Assembly: GCA_029204225.1 (NCBI GenBank)
Contig: CM055110.1
Coordinates: forward strand, 34,035,947-34,099,946
Reading direction: 5' to 3'
Source of the DNA: Diphasiastrum complanatum
Lineage: Eukaryota; Streptophyta; Lycopodiopsida; Lycopodiales; Lycopodiaceae
DNA length: 64,000 bases
The notes beneath the pieces are model-generated. The model worked only from the letters and a program-made list of their open reading frames with translations, made no database searches and was not told where the DNA came from. Shown piece by piece: positions 1 to 12,335 of the stretch (the first letter of the stretch is position 1; each line of letters opens with the position of its first letter). Made by a program: the position numbers and the translations under genes.

Positions 1-900
1 GCGCTTTTACCGAACACTGAAACCCAGAAGGTAATCAGAGTCAGTTTGAGGAAAATCCCACTTTATTAATAAATCTGAGAAGGTTACATTTCAAGTGTGT
101 GACCGACCCTAGTCTCCGGGGCGCTAGCATGCCAAGGCGAGAGCCATGACAACATTCCAACAAGGGAGGCTGAGACTTGGTTGGAGCTCGCCCTGAGTCG
201 CAACCCGCACTCCCCTATAGTATTGGTGTGATTCGGCACCCCCCTCATACCAAGCACTCTACCCAAGCTGGTAAAGCACGTTTTTCTCTCTCTAGGATTT
301 TCTCTTTCTAGAAAGTCATTTTCTCTCTCTAGATTTTATTGATCCCCAGGCTTCCTTTAATCATGCCTAGATCGTGTGAGGTGATTGCACATCGATCTGA
401 GCTCTCTGGACTCCGCTAGAACCGATCAAAGATTTTCAGCCATAGGAACTTAGCGCCGGCTGGATTCTGGTCACAGTGTCGCCAGGATCGGCGCCGGCGC
501 CGTTGGCGTCGAGAGCAGCAGGAGCGCTGCTGGCGCCGGGGACATAGCTGGCGCCGGAAGTAAAGCTTGTAAAGGTAGCTTTACAACACTTGTCTCTCCT
601 TAAGCTAGCTACTTCGCCCATGTGATAGCATGGTTATTTCATTTTACTTATTAATGAACTATCTAATGAGCTATTTAGAGAACTGTCTAATTAATTGTCT
701 GATTATTTAAGACAGTGAAGTACCTGAAGCTATTTTCCAAGACTTTAATTGTCCATATTATTATATAAGCCAAAGCCTAGCATCTGTTCTTTAAGGCAAC
801 TTGTGTTAAGATTACAACCTTTTCTTTCAAAGGCATGTCGAACCTTTCTTACAAGTCTTAAGGCATATTCAAAGCTTTGAGTTGGGCGATATGCAAACCA
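1..900. other. Gene-less stretch with a GC-rich GGCGCC cluster
   Basis: No convincing gene is visible. Positions about 450-560 stand out from AT-rich surroundings by repeating the palindromic core GGCGCCGG several times. A 61-codon minus-strand frame starting at 621 crosses this patch and would be rich in Ala, Gly and Ser. It matches no family I know. The context would suit a retroelement leader or a degraded gag start, but I see no protease, reverse transcriptase or LTR signal to prove it. Confidence 0.4.
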
Positions 901-1800
901 CTATGTGGACATTATATTCATGGGAGACAAGTTATTCAAAAGTGTTTCACCTTTCGGAACTGGCCATGCCTTTATACAGACCAAAGACTTACGAATTGTG
1001 GGGCTATTGAATGGTTTGCTCATTTCAAACGACCTCATTAATTTCCAATATTTGAAGGCTGACGACATTTGAATAATCGAAGGGCATTTATGAAGAAGTT
1101 TTAAGGTCGAACTGGACAAGAACATTTATGAAGAATTGTCGTTTTTGAGCGAATACTTCTTATTCGAACCATCTTGAAGAGCGTTCCTGTGAAGCCAGAC
1201 AACCACCGCAAGTAGAGATAGAGATAGAGATAGGGCCAAATCAAGCTACGCATGATTATTCTTTGAGTATTTCAGTACGACTTGGACAAGAAGAAAGCAA
1301 AAAGTGCTGCACACCAGCACATTTCAACGTTCAGACAAAGCAACAAGCTCCGAAGAATAAGATATACTTCTACCAGAAGAAGAGCGAGGACCCAACTCGA
1401 CAATGAGAAGCTAAAGCGAATAAGTGTTGAGAACACGCTACGCTGCAGTGCTGCATTGACTTTGGAACTATCAAGGTCGATGCAGACAAATGGCAATAGG
1501 CACAGGTCACACTACAAGAATCATTCACTAAGGAACTCCTTCAACCCCTGTTTCTTTCAAGGGAAGATAATGTTTGAAGAGGAGTTCATTACCTTAAAGA
1601 GCTCACACAGGCCAATTGTCCTGGTGTGGAGGCACACAGAGAATACACAGAGGCGATAAAGAATATTCAAGAGCTGATGGCCTGTCACAACAGACTTACA
1701 GAGAAATGCAGTAGAATGTAGTATAATGAGTTGTCGATCCCCAAGGAGAGCACATAAAAGTAATATTCTGTCATTATTGATGGAAATTAGGATTTAGCAG
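901..1800. other. Gene-less stretch, no recognised gene
   Basis: A basic 125-codon frame at 1282-1659 (+) lacks an ATG at its start and resembles no family I recognise, so it is not called as a gene. A short GATAGA-type run lies at about 1212-1234. Nothing else stands out. Confidence 0.4.
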
Positions 1801-1803
1801 TGA

Positions 1804-1919
1804 AGTACAGTGAAATGCTTCTTGGTTTCCAAGGGAAGGCTCGAACTTGAGACCAAAGAAACTTTGGATGTCAAGCTAACCAATTGAGCCAACTCCCTTA
1901 ATTGTAGTACAGTGAAATG
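1804..1919 (-). mobile_element. Ultra-short tRNA-derived SINE-like insertion, copy 1
   Basis: An 88-bp body (1818-1905, read on the minus strand) sits between two perfect 14-bp direct repeats, AGTACAGTGAAATG, at 1804-1817 and 1906-1919. Such duplications are the hallmark of LINE-assisted retroposition. The body carries an A-box-like TTGGCTCAATTGG and a B-box-like AGTTCGAGCCT, the internal RNA polymerase III promoter pair of tRNAs. It also has a central hairpin CCAAAGTTTCTTTGG and a 3' hairpin CTTGGAAACCAAG. It ends in AAGAAG with no poly(A) or T run. A second copy at 8354-8438 matches at about 75 of 85 positions by eye. The body is shorter than plant SINEs usually are. A one-off tRNA pseudogene is an alternative, but two similar copies argue for a family. 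Confidence 0.8.
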
Positions 1920-2860
1920 GCATAATGAAGGTGAAACAAAATGGTTATCAAAAGATATTCACAGTAGGCAGCCAATACCACCATAGGTTTTGTATAGGAT
2001 AGAACAAACACCAGAGAATAGTATAGAATTCTCAACCATAGGTTTCAAATTCTGAGTGAGAGTAAAAGAACTCGGAGTCATTAACCACTAATTCAGTGAT
2101 AAGATCAAGCATGGCCTAGGCACTGTGGATCATGTCTCAACTTAGTCAATTTATCATATTTCACAAGGCTAAATGATTGCTCTGACAATACTTACAATGT
2201 ACTACCTTGTCCCTCAACAGCCAAGATAAACTTGTTACTCTTGAGTTCTGAGAAAGGAGACTCTGAACCATTAAATAGTTCAATAAACATTGATTAATGT
2301 TAATTACAAATATGCACACAGTGCAAAATCCATTATCGGACAAAATCACCATGAAATAGAGCAGCAAGTTGGCGTGCTTCATTCACAAGGAAATCAGTAA
2401 TACAATAGAGTCTGTCACACTCTGCTTCTAATTCCTGAAGAACAGTTTGAAAAACATAAACTCAATAGGTTGGCGAGATTTTGCATGTAGATTTTGCTTG
2501 ACTCACTATGTTTTGCATTTTTGGAGAAACCCTAATATCTGATAGGATCTCTTGATTTAAAGTTGCTGGACTTTTTCAAGAGTGTGTTTCAATCTTAGGT
2601 GTTGGGAAAAGTTCATCATATTGTGTTTAGATCTATTGTGATGAAGAAATCAAGATTCTATGTGCTAGGATTTGCTAGAAAGAGAAAAAGGAGAGGCTTG
2701 ATTGTTTCCATATCTTTGTGATTTTTTCTTGAGTTTCATTTTTTGATTTTCAAGGGAGTGCTAAGTTCATTGGAACAGGTTCAAGAGAAGATCGGATCAT
2801 TGCAACATGGCAACTCAAGTGGCTTCATGTTGGAATGCAATGGTAGGCTTACCTCAATGA
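1920..2860. other. Gene-less stretch upstream of a copia fragment
   Basis: No gene is supported. The last 400 bases may be the degraded leader or LTR of the copia fragment that follows, but no terminal repeat or primer-binding site was found. Confidence 0.35.
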
Positions 2861-2867
2861 TGCTTTT

Positions 2868-3800
2868 TTGATGTCTTCTTGTTTGCTAACGAATGATGGA
2901 GATATTGATCCATGGTGGATTGATAGTGGAGCAAGCTTTCATATGACATGTCACAAAGAGTACTTCACTTCTTTGTGCCTTATGAAGGAGAGAAGAAGGT
3001 CATCAATATGGCCAATAAAGTTGTTATCAAGGGCATTCGTACTATTCCTATTTTTCTTTCATCTACTAATAAGAATGTAAGCTTGAAGAATGTTTTGCTC
3101 ATACCTTCCATTACTAAGAATGTGCTTATGGTTGACAAAGGGCTCAAAGTGAAATTTGTTGGTAATTCTTGTTTGATCAAAAGGAATGGAGTCTTGATTG
3201 CTCAAGGAAAGAGACAAGGTGAGCTCTACAAACTTGATGGATATGTTGGTTCTAACCATGGTGGTTTGAAGGCAAATAAACAAGTTGGTGAGCTTTGTTC
3301 AACGTCAAACTCACAAAGGTTGTCTTATTCTAGATCTAGCTCAAGATCTAAGATGCCTTTTCATTTGGTACATTTGGATGTGCATTGTAGTAGTTCTTTG
3401 AGTAATGGAGGAGCAAAGATGTTTGTGACTTGCATTGATGAATTTAGTAGATATTGTTGGACTTATCTTCTAAAGAGTGAGGACTTCATATTTGATGTTT
3501 TTCTCAGCTTCAAGAATGTTTGGAGAGTCAATTCAACATGAAGATCAAGTGCTTAAAGTTGGAAAATTAAGGCCTATCAACAAAGTTCAAAGAGGTTCGT
3601 GTGGCACATGGGATCGATAGGGAGCTTTCAAACTCAAAGGTTCTACATAGTGTAGAAGAGAGGAGGATCCATCTCTTTGAAAGAGTGCAATCCATGAGGG
3701 TGAATGCAAATCTTTCTAAGTTATTTTGGGGTGAAGCTTTGATGTGTGCTAACTTTGTTTGCAATACTTACTCAAATGATGACTTGGATGGTAAGAGCTC
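2868..3800 (+). pseudogene. Copia fragment H: protease and integrase remnant
   Basis: A broken piece of a Ty1/copia polyprotein. It begins with the aspartic protease signature WWIDSGASFHMT (about 2899-2946), followed after a frame change by the pre-integrase region (3010-3240: LKNVLLIPSITKN, then a CLIKR motif). Next come the start of the integrase core (about 3350-3535: HLDVHCSS and CIDEFSRYCWTYL) and a later core piece FWGEALMCANFVCNTY (3725-3775). The frame changes at least twice and the middle of the integrase, with most of the DDE triad, is missing. Gag, reverse transcriptase and RNase H are absent. No LTR was recognised. It resembles fragment I (60.9-62.5 kb). A long TC microsatellite replaces the sequence that should follow. 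Confidence 0.85.
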
Positions 3801-3805
3801 ATTGA

Positions 3806-5550
<1,745 letters not shown>

Positions 5551-5551
5551 C

Positions 5552-6075
5552 TTTTTAATTATGTCTAATTGCAAATATAATACTCATTGATTTGCATATT
5601 CATGTCATTGAACCATTCATATTGTGACAACTGGGAATGTAAATAACTAGGAACACACTAATGCACAAAGGAGACATGAACAATTGAAGCAATAGCTATG
5701 CAATTAAAAAAAAAACTCAACATTGTAGCATGGTTCTATAAACTTGTGGTTCATAGTATTTGTCCTTCACAAATAAGTAAAAGGTATGACATGGATTTTA
5801 CAACATAATTTTATTTACTTTCTAATTATGTTGAATTGCAAATGCATTACTCAATGATTTGCATATTCACGAATTTGAACCATCAACATTGTAACAATTG
5901 AGAATTTGTGGTATTATGAGAGATATAGATAACTAGATGTACACTATAGCACAAAGAAGACATGGTTATTATCAAGGCACGCAAGTGCACAACTAAACCA
6001 TTAGCTGCACAAGTATAAATAAATAAAAACCCAGCATTGTACCATGATTCATAAACTTGTGATTCATACTATGTC
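5552..6075 (+). repeat. Diverged tandem duplication, about 210-255 bp units
   Basis: Unit 1 (about 5552-5760) and unit 2 (about 5817-6071) share the same order of phrases: TAATTATGT, then TGATTTGCATATTCA, a GAACCAT block, a CACAAAG-AGACATG block, and a closing TAAACTTGTG-TTCATA block. Unit 2 carries an extra 20-30 bases in its second half. The copies are clearly related but have many substitutions, so the duplication is old. Confidence 0.75.
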
Positions 6076-7199
6076 TTGATCTCATCTTTGGCTAGATTCA
6101 TTGAATTTTGGTATTCAACTTCATTGCTAAAATATACAACAAATATTGCATGAGTGCCTAGGGTCCAACGTATGTTCTCTTTCATTTTTAATGCAAAAGT
6201 TTCACTACTATGATAATGTAATAGCTATATTTCATGAGAAACCCAAACAATAAGAAAAAGCAAGCTTCATTAAGCATGCTAGATGCATACTTGTAGTTGT
6301 CCAAACGTACACCACTTGAATTTATCTCTTTATTCTTTAATCAAATAATTCGTTAAGAATTTCAAACAGTTTGTTAAGAATTGTGTAAGTTGCTCTCATA
6401 CTAGAAAAAATTATCAAACTATGTGATTTTGAAGCCTCTTAAATTTTGTATGAAGTGAAATAGCTTCAATTTAGACCACAAAGCCAAGAAAATAAGGAGT
6501 TAAATACAAAAGACAATGAGTTTAGATTATGTAGCAATATGAATGTGTCAATAATGAGCTACATGAAGAGACCGGCCTAAAGAGTTTTTTAATAGTACAT
6601 ATACTTTAGATGGTTTGGACAAATGAAGTTCTCCAGCAATGTGTGATTTCTTTGCATATATATGGGCAAATGAGGCCTACATGTTTGATGATTGACATTG
6701 AAATTTTGCATCTCTACCTTTTCCACAAGTTGCAACTTGTATGCTTGAGACACTTGCAACTTATTTTCAATAACTTTCTTGACCTGGGGATCTCAAAGTG
6801 TTTGATACTTCACACTATTTGGATGTGCTCATTTGAAGCTTGTTGAATTTATGGGAGTAGACACTCTTTAATATTAATGCATGTCAATTTTGCATGGTGA
6901 AACAATGTATGTGGGTCCTATATTTTCTCGTAATCTCCCCTTCTACTCAACTATGCTCTTGAAATTCCATGCATTTGCCTCATTTGCAAGCATACAATTT
7001 TCTTTGTATTATGTTTTCCTTCAACCCAATGGCTACATCACTCAATTTATATTCTTTGTACATATTCATAAATAAAATAAAATAGTTCTTGAGAAAGAAA
7101 AAACAAGAGGTTGACTTATAAGATTATATTAAGTACGCTCATAATCTAGTAGTTTGCTTGATGTAGTGGGCATTGTAGCATATAAGAAAATTGAGCTTG
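6076..7199. other. AT-rich gene-less stretch
   Basis: Only short frames of 60-80 codons without recognisable domains (for example 6610-6846). No gene, repeat or RNA is supported. Confidence 0.4.
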
Positions 7200-7378
7200 T
7201 AGAATAAGGGCTCTCATTAGAGAGTGCACCGCAGGTGCTCCTGTAGTGCCTCTACTGCATAGGCCCCAGTCCATCCAAAAGAAGATATCTCTTGTTTTTC
7301 CCTTAGCCCCATCCATCACCATTGGATGGAGTGGGGCCAAGAGTGCAGGTGCACTCCTTAAGCAACCCCTAGAATAAG
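7200..7378. mobile_element. Foldback MITE with 9-bp target duplication
   Basis: A 161-bp element (7209-7369) lies between perfect 9-bp direct repeats TAGAATAAG at 7200-7208 and 7370-7378. Its ends are imperfect inverted repeats: GGCTCTCATTAGAGAGTGCACC at the left pairs with GGGGTTGCTTAAGGAGTGCACC read from the right. A second inverted pair lies further in, GGCCCCAGTCCATCC against GGCCCCACTCCATCC, so most of the element can fold on itself. It encodes nothing. The 9-bp duplication and G-rich ends point to the Mutator (MULE) superfamily, which is an inference from duplication length. It is more GC-rich than its surroundings. Confidence 0.75.
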
Positions 7379-8340
7379 TGTGTGATACATAAAGTGAGCA
7401 TGTGATATAGATGTGAAAATCAAGGCATCATATGTTGGTAGGACGTGACTTACTTAGAAGTTTCTCATTTGGGGATTTTTCGTTCCTCTTGCTAAAAGCA
7501 TGGAGTATTTGAAAGAATGTCAATGTGATTAAGATAAAAAAGACACAGTTTTCAAGGACAATGGGACGAGTTTGGTAAAATGGAAATTCTTGCCATGTTC
7601 ATGCAAGCACGAACTCCCCTTGTTGCTCCATTGACATATTTCAAGCCTTGTGCTTCTAGGCTAGGTGTGCCCTAACATTGTAAATTTGTGCATAAAACTA
7701 GTTACTTTGTAAGTCATGCGCTTTGTGTCAAGTTCAAAAGGAAATGAATTTCAACAACAACGCTACCCAACACATGACCTCTTGCAAGGAATGGTTTACG
7801 GAGTACTATTGTTGAAATTAATGAAAGATTTGAGGAACGAGTTAATTTTGTGCTCTTAATTCATTCTTTTGCTCGTAACACGTTGTTTGGGGATTTTCAT
7901 TTGAGTAGCACATGATAAAATTTTCATAAGTCAAAAGTTAAAGGATGTGAATACTGCCAACCTTGAAAGATTTGAGTACCGAGAACCCTCGATGGTATAG
8001 ATTATCTTTCATGTGATATCATGAAATGCAAAAATTGCAAGCCTCAAGTTGACAAACCTCTCAATAGATGGTTATAATGAGTCCTAAAGTAATTAGCTAG
8101 AACTAAGAAAGATGAGCCAATCTAAGAATTTGCTTTTACGAGATGATTTGGTAGATTCAATATTTTGGCCTCCTTGCATTGTTCCATATTTTCCTTTTGT
8201 TCATGGTTGGTACTTGGATTGATATCGTATATTGCCATTCATAATGCACAAATGTAGATTTGATTCTTACTCATATACATATCATGTATTGTTTTTGAAA
8301 TGTGTCTAGTAATAGGTATTCGAGAAGCATTTAATCATGC
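7379..8340. other. AT-rich gene-less stretch
   Basis: No gene or repeat is supported in this stretch. Confidence 0.4.
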
Positions 8341-8451
8341 CATTCATAAACTACCCAACGGGGTTGTCTTAGTTGGTTAGCTTGACATCCAAAGTTTCTT
8401 TGGTCTCAGGTTCGAGCCTCCCCTTGGAAACCAAGAAGCATTCATAAACTA
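8341..8451 (+). mobile_element. Ultra-short tRNA-derived SINE-like insertion, copy 2
   Basis: An 85-bp body (8354-8438) lies between perfect 13-bp direct repeats, CATTCATAAACTA, at 8341-8353 and 8439-8451. It has an A-box-like TTGTCTTAGTTGG and a B-box-like GGTTCGAGCCT. The central hairpin CCAAAGTTTCTTTGG and the terminal hairpin CTTGGAAACCAAG are identical to copy 1, and it ends in the same AAGAAG without a poly(A) tail. It is in the opposite orientation to copy 1. The two copies share their 3' ends exactly, while the 5' ends diverge, as expected of reverse transcription that starts at the 3' end. Confidence 0.82.
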
Positions 8452-9748
8452 AAAGATTCGAGTACTACCAAACCTCAATGGTTCAAGTTGTTTAGGCCTT
8501 TGATTTGACCTCGTTAATTGCAAATGTCTACAAGTTTGTAGGTCAAGATTGATTGATGTTGTCACTTTCACACGTCCATGATAAAAATTTTTTTAGAGAT
8601 TTGGGCACCTCAAGTATGAATTCAAAAAATGCAAATGAATAAAGGCAAGTGAAGGTCCTAGATTCAGTCTGTTTTCTTCAATGTTTTCTAAGATAAAAAC
8701 TTGTTCAAACAATAGATCATAGTATGGACAATGTCAATGGCCTAACACCGGAGACATTTATTTCCTTACCTAATATAATACTTATACAACATTATATACT
8801 CCCATCGTCAAACTTGAATATACATGTTACACTAATTTGTTTTCACAAATAATGTACATGATAATACTAGCACTAACTTTTAAAATTCTCGCCCAAAGAG
8901 AAATTAACCAAGATAGATATCCTAAAAAGGTTCTTTTCATCTATAAGGCATTTGTTTATTAGCAAATGCCTATAATTTATTTGACAAGTGGTCATTAGTT
9001 TATTTGACAAGTGGTCATTAAGATTTGCTTGCCCCGTTGCAAGGACTTTGGTTGAGGCTTTTTGAAGTGTTCCATAAAATGTTGACTTGTGCCCTAATTT
9101 GACACCCGAGGACTTTGAGAATCAAATATTTATCCACATGTAGGGAAGTTCTCTATGATGTGACGTGATTTAATACACGAGGTGGATAAGAGCAGTACTT
9201 GTGGGAATGATATTACAGGCTCAAATCCAATACGTGTGGAAATAGGACATCTAGAGTTGGATATATTATTTGTGGGAGTGGAAACGCATTGAGCTACAAA
9301 TTTGGCTTGACGTATAATGTGTATGTACAATGCTGATTTTGTTGTGTAAAGTAAAATGTAAGAACATAAAAAAATTACGTATATGGTATTTGCATGTTAG
9401 GGTTATGTTGAAGGAAGCAACAGAGGCACATGGTTGACCCGTAGTAGTAAGGAAGTGCATGCCAATGCTAGTGGCTAGTAGCAAAAGCCCAACATGCAAA
9501 CGACAAATTTAGTTCATAAAATGGGCAAAAGTAGTTTAGCCCCTGCCATCCCCGATGCACATGTTTGTGAAGAATCATTTTCACTTTCACACTAGTAGTT
9601 GCTAAAGCTTCTTTCAAAAGCACAAATTATCTCAATCTAAGCGCCTTCGCCTCCATAATAAAACAATGTTTTTCATATTCCACCTGCTTTAAAAGGGTGT
9701 TGTATCCCACACACTCCACCACCAAGAATCTCAAGTTTGGGTTATGGA
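8452..9748. other. Gene-less stretch with a 23-bp tandem duplication
   Basis: No gene is supported. At 8976-9020 a 22-23 bp unit (TTTATTTGACAAGTGGTCAT, ending TAG) is repeated head to tail with no visible change, so this small duplication is recent. Confidence 0.6.
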
Positions 9749-9749
9749 T

Positions 9750-9897
9750 TAGAATTTAGGGCAAACTGACTTTACCTTTTAGGTAGATTTGAAGTGGTTT
9801 GATCTTGGTTAAGCCTATTCTAGACTAGAATTTAAATCAAACCAACTTTACTTTTTAGGTATAGTCGAAGCACGGTTTGATCTTGGCTAAGCATATA
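9750..9897 (+). repeat. 76-bp tandem duplication
   Basis: Two adjacent units (about 9750-9825 and 9826-9897) share the phrases AGAATTTA, ACTTTAC-TTTTAGGTA and GGTTTGATCTTGG-TAAGC, with scattered substitutions. No coding or RNA function is apparent. Confidence 0.7.
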
Positions 9898-11700
9898 TAA
9901 GACGAACCTAAGCTAGCAAAAAGTAAATGTGCATACAAGAAGGGGGAAAAAATGTGCATATTGTAAAAGTGAATGATTTGCTTCCTCATGAAGAAACATG
10001 TGATTGGACAATAATATTAAACAAGAATTTTATAGAAATATGATTGGGCAAGGGCTAAATATATACATGATGAGAGCCCACTTTAGCTACATCCTTGTTG
10101 GTTGATCTTGACATCATTTGTGGTTTTCTAGGCATGCCCATATTTGGGGTATGGTGGGTACATGCTCTGCAAAATGATGATGGTGAAAGGCTAAAGCAAA
10201 GAAGAATTGTACTGAAAAAGGGAAAGAAGTGCTACTTTGTCTTGGCCTTGTTGAAGGGTGAAGAGTGAGGTTGAAGTTTGATGTCCCTGCAGAAGGGTAC
10301 TTGCAGAAAGAAATGAAAGAAGAGTGAAGGGTAAAAGGCTAAAATGGGAGCATAAAAGCTTGTGGCTAGTTTTTGTGTGAAAAAGGGGAGGACAGATTGA
10401 GAAATGGAAATAGTTGAATAAAAAATTGGAAGAAAGAGAGGCAAAGATCAAAGAAAAGAGAAGGTGGGTTAGAGAATTTGATTCAGGGTGGTGTTATTTA
10501 AAGCAAAAAATACGGAGTGGAAGAAGATGAGAAGGAGAGATTAAAGGCATGGGATGCACAAAAACAGCAGCAGCAGCAGTAGCAGATGCTGCTGCACACT
10601 GTTGGCCTGTTCACGGTTGCGTCCTATTGCTGCCAGCAGCCCATCTCAATCTCTCTCATCTGTTTTTTTCTTTCTTTCTCTCTTTCTATCTCTATGTGTG
10701 TCTGATGGGTTTCTTATAAAATGACAATGACCCAGTTGTGATTTTGTTGTGTGGAAAACTGGGAGTGGGAAGTTTGAAGAGATAAAAAAGTGAGATGCAG
10801 TTTGGTGGAAAAGAATGAAATGAAACCCACAAAGGTCCAATCAGTAGCAGCGAATGCTGGGCATACTTTGGTGGAAAAATTAAACAGCCCAGAAAATAAA
10901 GAAAAAGGAAGGGTGTGATGTGGGTCTGGTCTAATTTTCTGCTGTTTTCTTTTTTTCTCTCTCTCTCTCCTGAAAAGCATGGGCTGGGCATGCGTGTTAT
11001 GTGTGATTTGTGGGGGTTGAATAAAGACATCCAAGAATAATAAGTGAGAAAGAGGCCTGCCTGCTGCTGCCTCCTGCCTTCTGCCCAGAAGCAGCAGCAG
11101 CATCAGCATCAGCAGCCCAACTGGAGATATGTGCTGAATCACACCCACTCATGCAACCGTGGTAATATGTGCCCAATGTCCATTTGCCCATTCTGCCCAT
11201 TTGCCCATTGGCCATGCATCCATCCATCCATATCTGTGTAATCTAATCTATCTTTTCACTAGCTCTGCTGCTGCTGGCTAAGAGAAATTTTGCAGATATG
11301 GGTTACGGTGCTGCTGCTGCTGCTCGTGCTGGTGCTACTGCCACCACTTCTGCCTTGCAACAGATAATTGAAACCGGTATTATTAAGAGGAAAGCGCATC
11401 TTCGGCCGATTGGGCCGAGGGGGAGGCAAAGGAAGGGAAGGAAGAAGAGAGAGGGCCCGGCTAGCCTCCTGCTCCTCCTACTGCTGCATCATCATTGGGA
11501 ATAATCCTTCTCCTGCTGTGCTCTTCCTCCCTTTCTACCTCCCTCCGCTTCTCGCCTCCGCTTTGTCCCCCGCATCGCCGCTCTTTCCATGGCTGCATCT
11601 GGTCGTACGCTGCTGTAGGGAGAGGGAGCGTGGGAGGTGGATTTAGGGGCAGACGTACGCTCATATGATGAATCTGGTTTTGGGTTTGAAGGAAGAGGGG
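9898..11700 (+). promoter_or_regulatory. Upstream region of the RLT gene with CAG/CTG and CCAT runs
   Basis: This stretch precedes the RLT leader exon and holds no supported gene. It becomes less AT-rich towards the gene and carries CAG/CTG-type trinucleotide runs at about 10563-10595, 11090-11120 and 11308-11345. Short runs of GCCCATT and CATC lie at about 11176-11231. An Ala-rich frame at 11298-11504 is a by-product of the CTG run. No TATA box or start site can be placed with confidence, so the promoter call is positional. Confidence 0.4.
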
Positions 11701-12335
11701 AATTGGTCTAAATCTTAGTACAGTTCTGGAGACTGAGGAAGCGAGAGAGAGACAGAGAGGGAGAGAAAGCGAGAGAAGAGAAAAGGGGAGACTGCTTGCT
11801 ACGGCATGCATCTGAAGCATGTCAGTATCAATTATAGTGTGGGTTTTTGACGCTTATCACAAAAGCAGAGGGAAGAAGAGAGAGCGACAGAAAAGACAGG
11901 AGGGGGAGTCAGAGAAAGAGAAGGGAACGTGAAGCAGAAGGAAGCTTTTGCTTTTCCATGCCGTTTTCTTCGTCTTCTTCTTTTTGAGTTTTCCGCGCTT
12001 GCAATGGTGTCGATCGAGTGAAAGCCAGCCTCATTCTGTGTTGGAGAGGAGCAGCGAGCGGAGCACAAGCAGTGGCTTGTGCATGTTTGTTGCTTCAGGA
12101 CAGGATAGAGCGATCAAGGAAGGAATATCTCTGCAGATGCATTACGTCTCTTAGGTTTAGTGCAGGATCAATTGTTTTAGGGGATCGGAGGCTATCTTCG
12201 TCGAGCTATCAAGCTGGGAGAGGAAGAGTCGAGAGTTGATACAGATGCGCAACAATTTGTGGCTTTTCGCAGTTTCTTAGATCTACTGTTCTGCAATCTT
12301 CTGGAAGCGACTTGGCAGTAAAGAAGCCTTTTTAG
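11700..12335 (+). other. 5' untranslated leader exon of the RLT gene (start uncertain)
   Basis: A purine-rich leader with GA runs at 11743-11785 and 11870-11940 ends at a good donor, TTTTTAG/GTGAGC, after 12335. A roughly 1.16-kb leader intron follows, up to the start codon region at 13497. Small upstream frames lie within it (for example around 12018-12239). A leader intron of this kind is common in plant regulatory genes. The 5' boundary is a guess because no start-site motif was recognised. Confidence 0.45.

Noticed and set aside
1282-1659. 125-codon basic frame
   Set aside because: No ATG at its start, no recognisable domain, and no splice or promoter context.
1818-1905. Functional tRNA gene
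   Set aside because: A-box-like and B-box-like motifs are present, but the D and acceptor arms do not pair fully, the anticodon loop is not of normal size, no T-run terminator follows, and a target duplication flanks it.
11298-11504. Ala-rich 68-codon frame upstream of RLT
   Set aside because: It arises from a CTG/GCT run and lacks similarity to anything known to me.
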